From: Blautia wexlerae
GTDB lineage: Bacteria; Bacillota; Clostridia; Lachnospirales; Lachnospiraceae
Assembly (NCBI RefSeq): GCF_013300825.1
Contig: NZ_JAAIMY010000002.1
Location: 62,001-126,000 of the forward strand
DNA length: 64,000 bases
Reading direction: 5' to 3'
The position numbers and the translations under genes were made by a program. Positions 52,746-62,406 of this stretch are shown in pieces (within the stretch, counting starts at the first letter, position 1; each line of letters starts with the position of its first letter). The notes under the pieces are model-generated. The model searched no databases and was not told the DNA's origin. It worked only from the letters and a program-made list of their open reading frames with translations.

Positions 52746-52812
52746 GTTTTCTGTTTGAACTGTGATAATGGGATATGAAAAGTGGTTTGATGAAAATAAG
52801 GAGGAGCAACGA

Positions 52813-53700
52813 ATGATTTGTGGAATGACGTATTTTCAGATATGTCTGTATTTTCTTATTTATTCTTTTGGCGGCTGGGTTGTTGAAGTTATTTTTCATG
52901 CAGTAGCCTTGGGAAAGGTCATAAACAGAGGTTTCCTGAATGGACCGGTCTGCCCGGTATATGGATTTGGGGTGCTTTCTGTTTTTGCTCTGCTCAATAC
53001 AATTCAGGGTAATGGGCATCAGATGAGTGATGGAATGATTTTTGTGTTTGGGATTGTTCTGGCAACGGCGGTGGAACTGGTTGCAGGCTGGCTGCTGGAT
53101 GTGTGTTTCCACGCAAGATGGTGGGATTATTCAGATAAACCTTTCAATTTTCATGGCTACATTTGCCTGGAGTTTTCTCTGATCTGGGGACTGGCTATCG
53201 TTATGGTAGTAAAAGTTTTCCAGAAGTATGTAGAGGCACATGCGTCACATACACCTGCAACCTGGGAATGGATTGTGATAGCAGTTTTGTATGCTGTGTA
53301 TCTGACAGATTTTATTGTGACGGTAGCAGTGATACAGGGATTAAATAAAAAGCTTACCAGACTGGATAAGGTTCGCTCAGATCTGAGAATTGTAAGTGAT
53401 AAACTGAGTGATACACTGGCTACGACTACGATTGGCACAGCACAGAAAGTGGGAGAAGGAAAGGTTCAGGCAACTCTTGCAGCAGCAGAACTGCGTGATG
53501 CAACTGCAGCACAGCGAGAAAAATCTATCGAAATGCTTCGCATAAAAAGAGCGGAGCTTCAGGCTCAGTTTGATGAACTGTCCAGCTCTATTACCAATCA
53601 TACCGTTGTCGGGCAGGGGCGTATCATCAAGGCATTTCCGAAGATGCAGCACAGAGACTATTCCGAACTGATTCAGGATCTGAAAAAGAAATTAAAATAG
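52813..53700 (+). CDS. CmpB-type membrane protein (putative ABC transporter permease family)
   Basis: 295 residues from ATG 52813 after GGAGGAG; a longer frame from 52762 lacks a site. YFQICLYFLIYSFGGWVVEVIFHAVALGKVINRGFLNGPVCPVYGFG is the hallmark of the ABC_trans_CmpB family (PF06541). Five or six membrane helices occupy residues 1-185; the last 90 are a basic coiled coil on the cytoplasmic side. The function of the family is not established, and despite its name no ATPase is nearby. Confidence 0.8.
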   Translation: MICGMTYFQICLYFLIYSFGGWVVEVIFHAVALGKVINRGFLNGPVCPVYGFGVLSVFALLNTIQGNGHQMSDGMIFVFGIVLATAVELVAGWLLDVCFHARWWDYSDKPFNFHGYICLEFSLIWGLAIVMVVKVFQKYVEAHASHTPATWEWIVIAVLYAVYLTDFIVTVAVIQGLNKKLTRLDKVRSDLRIVSDKLSDTLATTTIGTAQKVGEGKVQATLAAAELRDATAAQREKSIEMLRIKRAELQAQFDELSSSITNHTVVGQGRIIKAFPKMQHRDYSELIQDLKKKLK

Positions 53701-53725
53701 ATTAAAATGCAGAGGGAGGATTCAG

Positions 53726-55600
53726 GTGAACAGACAGGCAGTACAAACCTTAAAGACTTATTTTGGATATGATACATTCAGAGAAGGGCAGGAGAGTGTT
53801 GTGGAGTCCATTCTGGAACACCGGGATGTGCTTGCAATCATGCCGACAGGAGCTGGAAAATCCATCTGTTATCAGGTACCGGCGTTGATAATGCCTGGGA
53901 TCACAATTGTGATTTCTCCATTGATATCATTGATGCAGGATCAGGTAAAGGCATTGAATGAAGCGGGAATCCATGCTGCTTTTATTAACTCTTCACTGAC
54001 AGAAAATCAGATCAGCAAGGCGTTGTATCTGGCAGCAGGGGGACGATATAAGATTATCTATGTTGCACCGGAGCGTCTGGAAAATTATGAGTTTCTGGAA
54101 TTTGCCAGACATGTGAAGATTTCCATGGTGACAGTGGATGAGGCACATTGCATTTCCCAGTGGGGACAGGATTTCAGACCAAGCTATGTCAAAATTGTAG
54201 ATTTTGTAAAAAATCTTCCCGGTCGTCCGATCGTCAGTGCTTTTACCGCAACTGCAACAGAGGAAGTAAAGAACGACATTCTCTGTACTTTAAATCTGGA
54301 AGATCCGAAAGTAGTGATCACCGGGTTTGATAGAAAGAATTTATATTACAGCGTGGAAAATATCCGGCGAAAAGACGATTTTGTGATGGATTACATAGAC
54401 AGACATCCAACAGAGAGCGGGATTATTTACTGCTCTACAAGAAAAAATGTGGACAATCTTTTTGAACTGCTTTTCCAAAAAGGAGTTGCTGTTACCAGAT
54501 ATCATGCAGGACTGAATAATGAAACCAGAAAAAAGAATCAGGATGATTTCATTTATGACAGAACTCCTGTTATTATTGCAACAAATGCATTTGGAATGGG
54601 GATTGATAAATCCAATGTGAGATATGTGATCCATTACAATATGCCGCAGAGTATGGAGAATTATTATCAGGAGGCAGGACGTGCAGGGCGTGACGGAGAG
54701 AATTCCCAGTGCGTTCTATTGTTTTCTGCACAGGATGTTATGATCGATCGAATGCTTCTGGATAACAAAGATTTTTCAGATGTGGATGAAGAGGATGAAT
54801 TTTTCATTCGTCAGCGGGATATACGAAGGCTTCAGATCATGGAAGGATATTGTAAAACAACAGGATGTCTGCGAAATTATATTCTGGAGTATTTCGGTGA
54901 AAAGACCTTCGGTCCCTGTGATAATTGTGGAAATTGTCACAGAGAATACCATGAGACAGATATGACCAGAGAGGCGAAGTGGGTAGTGAACTGTGTGGCT
55001 GAGACGAGAGGAAGATATGGACTGACAATTGTGCTTGGTACTCTGCTGGGGGCTAAGAGAGCCCGGCTGAGGGAGCTTGGAACAGATAAGTATAAATCTT
55101 ATGGGGCATTGAATGATCACAGTGAGGCAGAACTCAGGGCACTGATCAGCCAGATGACTGAGATGGGATATCTCTATCAGACACAGGAACGTTACAGTGT
55201 GCTGAAACTGGGCAATATTTCTCCGCTAAGAGATGAAAATACTCACGTGATCATGCGTACTTACGAGGAAAAAGAACCGGATAAAAAGAAAAAGCCCCAG
55301 AAATCTGTCAGAAAACGCAGTACAGATGCGCTTACGGCAGCAGGTTACGATTTATTTGAAGCCCTGCGGAAACTTCGTCTGGAAATTGCAAAAGAGGAAG
55401 CCATGCCTCCATATATCGTGTTCAGTGATAAGACGCTGATAGATATGTGCATCAAATGTCCATCAAATGAAGAAGAAATGCTGGAGGTTTCCGGTGTGGG
55501 CGAGAATAAGCTAAAGAAATACGGTCAGAGATTTCTGGAAGAAATACAGAAGTTCTGCCTGGAACGTCCGAATGCTATATTGAGTATGAAAGAAGAATAA
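53726..55600 (+). CDS. recQ: ATP-dependent DNA helicase RecQ
   Basis: 624 residues from GTG 53726 with GGGAGGA at 53714-53720. Helicase motifs: I MPTGAGKS, II VDEAHCISQWGQDFRP, III AFTATAT, VI QEAGRAGRDG. The RQC zinc cysteines are in GCLRNYILEYFGEKTFGPCDNCGNC, and a C-terminal HRDC domain (about 535-610; FEALRKLRLEIAKEEAMPPYIVFSDKTL). Unwinds 3'-5' in recombination and replication-fork repair. Length is normal. Confidence 0.95.
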   Translation: MNRQAVQTLKTYFGYDTFREGQESVVESILEHRDVLAIMPTGAGKSICYQVPALIMPGITIVISPLISLMQDQVKALNEAGIHAAFINSSLTENQISKALYLAAGGRYKIIYVAPERLENYEFLEFARHVKISMVTVDEAHCISQWGQDFRPSYVKIVDFVKNLPGRPIVSAFTATATEEVKNDILCTLNLEDPKVVITGFDRKNLYYSVENIRRKDDFVMDYIDRHPTESGIIYCSTRKNVDNLFELLFQKGVAVTRYHAGLNNETRKKNQDDFIYDRTPVIIATNAFGMGIDKSNVRYVIHYNMPQSMENYYQEAGRAGRDGENSQCVLLFSAQDVMIDRMLLDNKDFSDVDEEDEFFIRQRDIRRLQIMEGYCKTTGCLRNYILEYFGEKTFGPCDNCGNCHREYHETDMTREAKWVVNCVAETRGRYGLTIVLGTLLGAKRARLRELGTDKYKSYGALNDHSEAELRALISQMTEMGYLYQTQERYSVLKLGNISPLRDENTHVIMRTYEEKEPDKKKKPQKSVRKRSTDALTAAGYDLFEALRKLRLEIAKEEAMPPYIVFSDKTLIDMCIKCPSNEEEMLEVSGVGENKLKKYGQRFLEEIQKFCLERPNAILSMKEE

Positions 55601-55651
55601 GACAAATGTGAATGTTTACCGGAATATCTGAAAGAATGGAGAACATAAAAG

Positions 55652-56953
55652 GTGAGAAGGAAGATACAAAAGAAAAAGCATATTTTTATTTTGGTAATTG
55701 CTGTAATCTGTTTGCTGGGGATTTCAATACAGGTACAGGCTGCCGGAAATAGAATCTCTGTAAAGGTAAACGAAAGTGAAAAAGCAGTTCTGGAAAAAAC
55801 AGAAGATTCATGGCAGTTTACAACCGGCGATGAAGAAAAGGATAAACAGATATTATCTTCAAAGGTACTATATCTGCGGGTTCCAAAGAAAAAAGAATTA
55901 GTGACCGGATATTATACCTTTAATTCCAGAGGAGTTCTTGATACAAGAAAAACTTTCCATGCTCTTGATACGAAAATCGGTGATTTACGTTTCAAAGGAA
56001 AATATTATTTTGGAGAGAAAAACGGTCGTTTATGGATGAATAAACCGGGATGGACACAGATAAAAAAGAAACAATATTACCTGTCAAAAACCGGTCGTAT
56101 GTATGTAAACAGATGGGTAAAAGGATATTATGTTAAAGAAGATGGTCAGATAGCGAAAAATATGCAGACTCCGGATGGAAGCTATGTGGATTGTGACGGG
56201 CATAAATGTACAAAAGAAGAAATATCTCTGAGCAGCCTGAAGAAACAGCTTGTTTCAATGATCAGCGGATATAGTGGAAAATGGTCTGTTTATGTAAAAA
56301 ACCTGGAAACAGGAGATGTAATTTCCATCAATGATACAGCAATGAAGCCGGCCAGTGTGATTAAATTGTTTACAATGGCAGCAACTTATGACAGTATTAA
56401 AAACGGAAGGATAAAAAAGAACAGTACGGTAAGTCGTCTTTTGACAAATATGATCACAGTCAGTGACAACGAATCATTTAATGAACTGGTAAGAAGGAAT
56501 AGTTCCTATAGAAGCTTTACAAATGGATGCAGCGTGATTAACAGATATCTTAAAAAAGCGGGATGCACAAAAACAGGATGTCACAGCAGTCTTCATCCTT
56601 CAGCATCTTCTTTTACATGGGACGGACATTCAAATATGACTTCTGCAAAAGATGCAGGGCTGATCCTTGAAAAGATTTATAAAGGCGAATGTGTATCGGC
56701 AAAATACTCAAAAGAAATGTTGAATCTGCTGTTACATCAGACAAGAACATGGAAAATCCCGGCAGGTCTTCCTTCCGGAATAAAATGTGCAAATAAGACA
56801 GGCGAAAATGACAGCTGTCAGAATGATGTGGCAATTGTTTATGGCAAAAAGACAACATATATTGTATGTATTTTTTCACAAACATATGAAGGAAGCGGTG
56901 TAAGCGGAATCAGAGCACTTTCTTCAAAGATTTACAGAGCATTGAACAATTAG
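55652..56953 (+). CDS. Secreted serine hydrolase, class A beta-lactamase-like fold
   Basis: 433 residues from GTG 55652 after GGAGA. Signal peptide ending QVQAAG (about 33). Residues 90-185 carry two or three repeat-like segments rich in Tyr, Gly and Trp (FKGKYYFGEKNGRLWMNKPGWTQIKKKQYYLSKTGRM), as in cell-wall-binding repeats. The C-terminal domain has S235-V-I-K238, S271-D-N273 and K382-T-G384, matching the SxxK, SDN and KTG motifs of class A beta-lactamases and penicillin-interacting enzymes. A true beta-lactamase would show E166 in an omega loop, which is not evident, so a cell-wall role is more likely. Confidence 0.8.
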   Translation: MRRKIQKKKHIFILVIAVICLLGISIQVQAAGNRISVKVNESEKAVLEKTEDSWQFTTGDEEKDKQILSSKVLYLRVPKKKELVTGYYTFNSRGVLDTRKTFHALDTKIGDLRFKGKYYFGEKNGRLWMNKPGWTQIKKKQYYLSKTGRMYVNRWVKGYYVKEDGQIAKNMQTPDGSYVDCDGHKCTKEEISLSSLKKQLVSMISGYSGKWSVYVKNLETGDVISINDTAMKPASVIKLFTMAATYDSIKNGRIKKNSTVSRLLTNMITVSDNESFNELVRRNSSYRSFTNGCSVINRYLKKAGCTKTGCHSSLHPSASSFTWDGHSNMTSAKDAGLILEKIYKGECVSAKYSKEMLNLLLHQTRTWKIPAGLPSGIKCANKTGENDSCQNDVAIVYGKKTTYIVCIFSQTYEGSGVSGIRALSSKIYRALNN

Positions 56954-56997
56954 CACAACAGATAGTCTGGAAAATGTTCAAAATAAAAGCAGGTGAT

Positions 56998-57014
56998 TTA
57001 CTTGACTTGGTTAA
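56998..57014 (+). promoter_or_regulatory. 17-bp palindromic site D
   Basis: TTACTTGACTTGGTTAA, 55 bp before the start codon of the M20 hydrolase. It matches the consensus TTACnTGAnTCGGTTAA at all but two positions. Confidence 0.5.
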
Positions 57015-57069
57015 ATGACAGATATATTTGATCATCGTAAGTATTAATAAAAATATTACAGGAGGCTAT

Positions 57070-58230
57070 ATGAATATTCGACATTATACAGAGGAATTGC
57101 TCAGTCTCAGGCGTCACTTTCACCAGCATCCTGAGTTGGCACTTCAGGAGGTAAAAACTTCTGCGTTTATCCGGATATATCTGGAAAAACTGGGATATGA
57201 GATTACTCCTGTGGAACCTACGGGTCTTATAGCGGAACTTCCATCCCTGAAAATCAGGAAAAGACTGATAGTCCTCAGAGCAGAGATGGATGCATTGCCT
57301 ATACAGGAACAGACAGAACTTCCTTATGCATCTGTGAATCAGGGGTGTATGCATGCCTGTGGCCATGATTTTATTATTGCGTCAGCTTTGATTCTTGCAA
57401 AGATCGTGGCAGAAGAACAGAGGAATTTTCCGGTAAGGATTCGTTTTCTTTTTGAACCTGCAGAGGAAATCGGCGAGGGAGCAAAAAGGATGATTCAGGC
57501 TGGAGCACTGGAGAATCCCAAAGCAGATGCATTTCTTATGTTTCATTATGCGACAGATATGACTTTGGGAATGGCAGTGCACCAGGGACAGGCTTCTTCC
57601 ATGATCAACAGTATGCAGATTCATGTTCATGGAAAATCCAGTCACTGGTGTGAAGCGGATAAGGGGATTGATGCAATTTATGCAGCTGCTCAAGTGATAA
57701 GTGCCATTCATGATCTGAATGAAAGTTTTAGAAAACAGCATCCGGATGCAGGAAAATATATTGTGGGTACGGGTACGATCCATGGCGGTGAATATACGAA
57801 TATTATTGCAGACCATGTGGTATTAAACGGAAATATACGCGCAGTTCATGAAGAAACTTACATGGCACTTGAGCACGAGCTGGAGAGAAATCTGCAGGAA
57901 ATTGAAAAGCAGACTGGCACACAGATCCGTATGGAATTTCCAAAAGATCCGATATATGCGTTTGCCAATGATGAGGAACTTACAGAGACAGCAAAGGTAG
58001 TGGGTGCAGAAGTATTCGGGGATAAATTTGTTCTGGAAGGAGAAGATGAGTTGTTTCTTTCCGGTGACAACGCATACAGATATTTTAGAGAAACTAGAGG
58101 ACTTTTCACAGTATTTCTTGCGGGAATACCAGGAGAGAATCATCCTTTGCATCATCCGAAATTTCAATTGGATGAGAGAATACTGCCGTACAGCGTGGAG
58201 ACATTGTATAAGATTATAACTACATTATGA
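57070..58230 (+). CDS. M20-family metallo-amidohydrolase
   Basis: 386 residues from ATG 57070 with ACAGGAGGC; a frame open from 57028 has no site. RRHFHQHPELALQEVKTS, RAEMDALPIQEQTELPYAS, GCMHACGHDF and EPAEEIGEGAKRM are the metal and catalytic motifs of the hippurate hydrolase/N-acyl-amino-acid amidohydrolase group. It would release free amino acids or aminoacyl compounds from N-acyl conjugates. The substrate cannot be read from the sequence. A terminator follows at 58340. Confidence 0.88.
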   Translation: MNIRHYTEELLSLRRHFHQHPELALQEVKTSAFIRIYLEKLGYEITPVEPTGLIAELPSLKIRKRLIVLRAEMDALPIQEQTELPYASVNQGCMHACGHDFIIASALILAKIVAEEQRNFPVRIRFLFEPAEEIGEGAKRMIQAGALENPKADAFLMFHYATDMTLGMAVHQGQASSMINSMQIHVHGKSSHWCEADKGIDAIYAAAQVISAIHDLNESFRKQHPDAGKYIVGTGTIHGGEYTNIIADHVVLNGNIRAVHEETYMALEHELERNLQEIEKQTGTQIRMEFPKDPIYAFANDEELTETAKVVGAEVFGDKFVLEGEDELFLSGDNAYRYFRETRGLFTVFLAGIPGENHPLHHPKFQLDERILPYSVETLYKIITTL

Positions 58231-58339
58231 GTATTGCAATTTGGGGAAATAATGAATTGTGATGTGGTTCAGCAGAGCATGAAATTCTACTGAACTGGAT
58301 TAATATATTATTTACGCAGATTGCTATAGAGGGAAAGTA

Positions 58340-58377
58340 AGCAGGATGGATAATTTGTATCTGTTCTGCTGTTTTTT
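58340..58377 (+). terminator. Terminator after the M20 hydrolase
   Basis: AGCAGGATGGATA (58340-58352) pairs with TATCTGTTCTGCT (58358-58370) over 13 bp, three pairs being G-U, then GTTTTTT. The rest of the 58231-58656 gap holds site E, a promoter and AT-rich leader. Confidence 0.75.
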
Positions 58378-58413
58378 GAGTATACTCGTAATAATTTCAG
58401 AGAATACTGTAAA

Positions 58414-58430
58414 TTAACCAAATTAAGTAA
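58414..58430 (-). promoter_or_regulatory. 17-bp palindromic site E
   Basis: TTAACCAAATTAAGTAA, reverse complement TTACTTAATTTGGTTAA, the weakest of the five sites. It is 78 bp before the -35 element of the flavodiiron gene. Confidence 0.4.
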
Positions 58431-58507
58431 GCCCTGTTTCAATTGAGGATATCCACCTGACTCTATGAAAAATCTCATAAATAAATGAAAAAAATTACCA
58501 AAAGGAC

Positions 58508-58534
58508 TTGAAAATTGGATTAAAATAGTATAAT
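58508..58534 (+). promoter_or_regulatory. Promoter of the flavodiiron gene
   Basis: TTGAAA (58508-58513) and TATAAT (58529-58534) with a short 15-bp spacer, 123 bp before the start codon. Confidence 0.5.
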
Positions 58535-58656
58535 ATAAAAACATAAACAAATTAAGAATGCATAACAACTATAACTGATTAACGTTGAGTGACAGCAGAT
58601 TGCTGAATAGTAACGGACAGACGATATACTATAAAGAAAGAATTGAGGGCAGAAAT

Positions 58657-60447
58657 ATGAAGATTACAGATACCATTAAATATGTCGGAGTGAATGACCA
58701 TCAGGTAGATTTATTTGAGGGACAGTATGCAGTGCCAAACGGAATGGCATATAATTCCTATGTGATTCTGGATGACAAGGTTGCAGTTATGGATACTGTA
58801 GATGCCAATTTCAAACATGAATGGCTGGATAATCTTGAACAGGCACTGGGCGGACGTAAGCCGGACTATCTGATCGTTCAGCATATGGAGCCTGACCATG
58901 CAGCAAATGTAGCGAACTTTCTGGAAGTATATCCCGGCACTACAGTAGTAGCCAATGCGAAGACATTTGTAATGATCAAGAATTTCTTCGGACTGGATCT
59001 GGAAGGGCAGAAACTGGAAGTAGAGAATGGTTCTACACTGAGTCTGGGAAATCATAATCTTACTTTTGTATTTGCGCCAATGGTACACTGGCCGGAGGTT
59101 ATGGTGACTTATGACAGTACAGATAAAGTTCTTTTTTCAGCAGATGGATTTGGTAAGTTCGGTGCTCTGGATGTGGAAGAAAACTGGGATGATGAAGCAA
59201 GAAGATACTTTATTGGTATTGTTGGTAAATATGGCGCACAGGTACAGAGACTTCTGAAAGTAGCAGCTACTCTGGATATTCAGATCATCTGTCCGTTACA
59301 TGGTCCGGTACTTACAGAAAATCTGGGACATTATATCAGCCTCTATGATACCTGGTCCTCTTACACACCGGAGGAAGAAGGAATCGTAGTTGCATATACT
59401 TCTGTATACGGACATACCAAAGAAGCAGTCAATCAGTTTGTGGAGAAATTAAAAAGCAAGGGATGTCCGAAGGTAGTTGTTTATGATCTGGCAAGAGATG
59501 ATATGTCTCAGGCACTCAGTGATGCATTCCGTTACAGTAAGCTGGTACTGGCAACAACTACCTATAATGCAGGAATCTATCCGTTTATGAATGACTTTAT
59601 TACCCGTCTGGCAGAGCATAATTTCCAGAACCGCACAGTGGGCCTTATTGAAAACGGTTCCTGGGCACCTCTGGCAGCAAAAGTAATGAAAAATATGCTT
59701 TCTGAATGTAAGAAGATCAACTGGCTGGACACCACAGTGAAGATCATGTCCGCAGTCAATCAGGAAAACAGAGATCAGATGGAAGCGATGGCTTCCGAGC
59801 TTTGTAAGGAATATATTGCAAAGAATGATGAACTGGCAAATAAAAATGATATGACAGCATTATTCCGCATTGGTTATGGTCTCTATGTAGTGACATCAAA
59901 TGACGGTAAAAAGGATAACGGACTGATCGTCAATACAGTTACCCAGCTGACAGACTCTCCGTTCCGCGTTGCAGTTAATATCAATAAGACAAATTATTCT
60001 CACCATGTTATCAAGCAGACAGGGGTGATGAATGTAAACTGTCTCTCTGTAGAAGCTCCGTTCTCTGTATTTGAACAGTTTGGTTTCCAGAGTGGAAGAA
60101 GCGTGGATAAATTTGCGGGACAGAAGGTGAATCGTTCTGATAACGGACTGATATTCTTGGACAAATATATCAACGCATTTATGTCCCTGAAAGTAGAGCA
60201 GTATGTAGATCTGGGAACTCACGGAATGTTCATCTGCAGTGTGACAGAAGCCCGCGTGGTAAGTGACCAGGAGACAATGAGCTACACCTATTATCAGAAA
60301 AATGTAAAACCGAAACCTGAAACAGAAGGTAAGAAAGGATTTGTATGTAAAGTCTGCGGATATATCTACGAAGGTGATGAACTTCCGGAAGATTATATCT
60401 GCCCACTGTGTAAACATGGTGCTGTAGACTTCGAACCGATTGGATGA
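58657..60447 (+). CDS. Flavodiiron protein with flavin reductase and rubredoxin domains
   Basis: 596 residues from ATG 58657. Metallo-beta-lactamase-like diiron domain (about 1-250) with ligands H76, E78, D80 and H81 in QHMEPDHAAN, then MVHWPEV, SADGFGKFG and CPLHGPV. Flavodoxin domain (about 255-395; VVAYTSVYGHTKEAV), flavin-reductase-like domain (about 415-540), and a C-terminal rubredoxin with paired cysteines in FVCKVCGYIYEGDELPEDYICPLCK. The enzyme reduces oxygen to water or nitric oxide to nitrous oxide, protecting anaerobes. Carrying its own rubredoxin and reductase makes it self-contained for electron flow. Confidence 0.93.
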   Translation: MKITDTIKYVGVNDHQVDLFEGQYAVPNGMAYNSYVILDDKVAVMDTVDANFKHEWLDNLEQALGGRKPDYLIVQHMEPDHAANVANFLEVYPGTTVVANAKTFVMIKNFFGLDLEGQKLEVENGSTLSLGNHNLTFVFAPMVHWPEVMVTYDSTDKVLFSADGFGKFGALDVEENWDDEARRYFIGIVGKYGAQVQRLLKVAATLDIQIICPLHGPVLTENLGHYISLYDTWSSYTPEEEGIVVAYTSVYGHTKEAVNQFVEKLKSKGCPKVVVYDLARDDMSQALSDAFRYSKLVLATTTYNAGIYPFMNDFITRLAEHNFQNRTVGLIENGSWAPLAAKVMKNMLSECKKINWLDTTVKIMSAVNQENRDQMEAMASELCKEYIAKNDELANKNDMTALFRIGYGLYVVTSNDGKKDNGLIVNTVTQLTDSPFRVAVNINKTNYSHHVIKQTGVMNVNCLSVEAPFSVFEQFGFQSGRSVDKFAGQKVNRSDNGLIFLDKYINAFMSLKVEQYVDLGTHGMFICSVTEARVVSDQETMSYTYYQKNVKPKPETEGKKGFVCKVCGYIYEGDELPEDYICPLCKHGAVDFEPIG

Positions 60448-60535
60448 AAGATTTCTCTTGTTAAACTGCTAAAGAGTGACATTCTGTTATATGAATAATT
60501 GTTGAGATTTCAGAGTGATCTGATTGATAAAATAA

Positions 60536-60583
60536 AAAATAGAGATTGTCAGTGGTTATTAAATAGCTGGCAATCTCTATTTT
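60536..60583 (+). terminator. Terminator after the flavodiiron gene
   Basis: AAAATAGAGATTG (60536-60548) pairs exactly with CAATCTCTATTTT (60571-60583). Symmetric, so active on both strands. Confidence 0.8.
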
Positions 60584-60707
60584 GCTCCAGTATTAATAGA
60601 AACATTATGGAATGTAAAGAAATTTTGATAGACGAATTCAATAACAATATGTTACACTTTATAAAAGTTAGAGTTTAATATATCAAATATAAAGGGAAGT
60701 GTGTCTA

Positions 60708-61352
60708 TTGAAACAAATTAAAAAGAAACTTCCAATAGGAATAGAAAATTTTGCAAAGCTTCAGGCGGAAGATTTCTACTATGTAGATAAAACGATGCTT
60801 ATCAAAGAACTTCTGGATAATTGGGCGGAGGTGAATCTGTTTACACGTCCGAGAAGATTTGGTAAAACACTGAATATGAGTATGCTGAAAGCATTTTTTG
60901 AATTAAACAGTGATAAGAATTGCTTTAGAGACACAAGAATTTCCAGAGAAGTTTATCTTTGCGAACAATACATGGGAAAGTTCCCTGTGATTTTTATTTC
61001 CCTGAAGAGTATCAGCGCGCAAACTTATGAAAAAGCCTGTGATATGGCAATACAGATTGTAAATGGTGAGGCGCGTAGATTCCAGTATTTATTGGACAGT
61101 GAACGTTTGACGGAATATGATAAGGATGCGTTCAAATCATTGCTTCTGTCGGATATGAAGGAATCTGTTCTGTGCAGCAGTTTGAGGATTCTGTCAGAAC
61201 TTCTGGAGAAACATCATGGTCAGAAAGTTATCTTATTGATTGATGAATATGATGTGCCTCTGGCGAAAGCATTTGAAAAAGGATGGAATGCGGACAATTA
61301 TCAAATATGGAATTGCGTGTTATCAAAAAGATTGTTATGTTATATTGGGTGA
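60708..61352 (+). pseudogene. Broken AAA-ATPase-like (PF09820/DUF1703) gene
   Basis: TTG 60708 follows AAAGGGAAG. LPIGIENFAKLQAEDFYYVDKTMLIKELLDNWAEVNLFTRPRRFGKTLNMSMLKAFFEL and LLIDEYDVPLAKAFEKG are the N-terminal hallmarks of this family, normally 500-560 residues. After AFEKGWN the frame continues for only 18 residues. In another frame the same DNA reads IIKYGIACYQKDCYVILGD, the usual C-terminal end of full-length members. So an internal deletion of about 300 codons joined the ends out of frame. Function of the family is unknown. Confidence 0.75.
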
Positions 61353-61417
61353 TTAGCACAAATTCAGTACATTACGAATCATGCGGAAGTATAAGGCAAT
61401 GACAGACGGAGAACAGA

Positions 61418-62320
61418 ATGAACGCAAATTTTGAATATTATAAAGTTTTTTATTACGTATCAAAATATGAGAATCTGACAAAGGCAGCATCAGTATTAAA
61501 GACCAGCCAGCCGGCTGTGACCAGGACGATACATAATCTGGAAAATATATTAGGGTGCAGACTGTTTACCAGAAGCAAAAGTGGCATGAAACTGACTCCT
61601 GAGGGAAAGATTTTCTATCAGTATGTAGCAGCAGGCTGTGCTCAGTTTTTCAAAGCCGAGGATAATCTTAATAATCTGATCAGCCTTGAGAACGGGACCA
61701 TTTATATCAGTGCAACAGAGACAGCATTGCACTGTTATTTGTTCGAGGCAGTCAGAGACTTTAATATTCAATACCCGAATGTGCATTTTAAAATTCTTAA
61801 TAACAGCACTACAGATTCTGTAAATGCCTTAAAAGAGGGTAAAGTAGATCTTGCAGTTGTATCTGCTTCTTTACAGTTAGCAGAGCCACTGAAAATGAAA
61901 GTAGTGCGAAAGTATAGGGAAATTCTGATCGGAGGCAGTCGTTTTGCGGAGCTGAAGGGGAGGAAGACTTCGTTGGAGGAACTTTCAGCCTATCCATGGA
62001 TCAGCCTGACTTCCGAGGCAATCAGCAGGAGATTTTTGAATGAGTATTTTTCAAAAAATGGACTGCAGTTTTCGCCGGATGTAGAGCTGGCGACTACAGA
62101 TATGATTCTCCCGGCAGTACGGTATAATATGGGAATCGGATTCCTGCCAGAAGAATTTGCCGGAGATGATCTGGAATCCGGAAAGGTTTTTGAGATAGAT
62201 GTAAATGAAACACTTCCGGAGAGAAGCATTATTCTGATCCATGATACAGAATATCCTCAAAGTATTGCATCTAAAGCATTCCAGAAGTTTTTGGCAGAAC
62301 GGAAAGAACAGAACCGCTGA
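61418..62320 (+). CDS. LysR-family transcriptional regulator
   Basis: 300 residues, TGACAGACGGAG before the start. N-terminal helix-turn-helix (FEYYKVFYYVSKYENLTKAASVLKTSQPAVTRTIHNLENILGCRLFTRSKSGMKLTPEG) and a periplasmic-binding-type effector domain (about 90-295). Full length. It faces the phosphoketolase gene convergently. LysR proteins usually act on a divergent gene, which would here be the broken ATPase locus or itself, so the target is not evident. Confidence 0.92.
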   Translation: MNANFEYYKVFYYVSKYENLTKAASVLKTSQPAVTRTIHNLENILGCRLFTRSKSGMKLTPEGKIFYQYVAAGCAQFFKAEDNLNNLISLENGTIYISATETALHCYLFEAVRDFNIQYPNVHFKILNNSTTDSVNALKEGKVDLAVVSASLQLAEPLKMKVVRKYREILIGGSRFAELKGRKTSLEELSAYPWISLTSEAISRRFLNEYFSKNGLQFSPDVELATTDMILPAVRYNMGIGFLPEEFAGDDLESGKVFEIDVNETLPERSIILIHDTEYPQSIASKAFQKFLAERKEQNR

Positions 62321-62327
62321 AATAGAA

Positions 62328-62368
62328 AAGTCATCAGGAAATCCACATGATGTGAATCCTGATGACTT
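62328..62368. terminator. Terminator between the LysR gene and phosphoketolase
   Basis: AAGTCATCAGGA (62328-62339) pairs perfectly with TCCTGATGACTT (62357-62368), 12 bp. It serves the LysR gene and, from the other strand, the phosphoketolase gene. Confidence 0.8.
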
Positions 62369-62406
62369 ATTATATTTATAAGGAATTTATCATCTGTTAG
62401 ACGGAT

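Noticed and set aside
55652-56953. Antibiotic-resistance beta-lactamase
   Set aside because: SxxK, SDN and KTG motifs are present, but the class A omega-loop glutamate is not evident and wall-binding-like repeats precede the domain.
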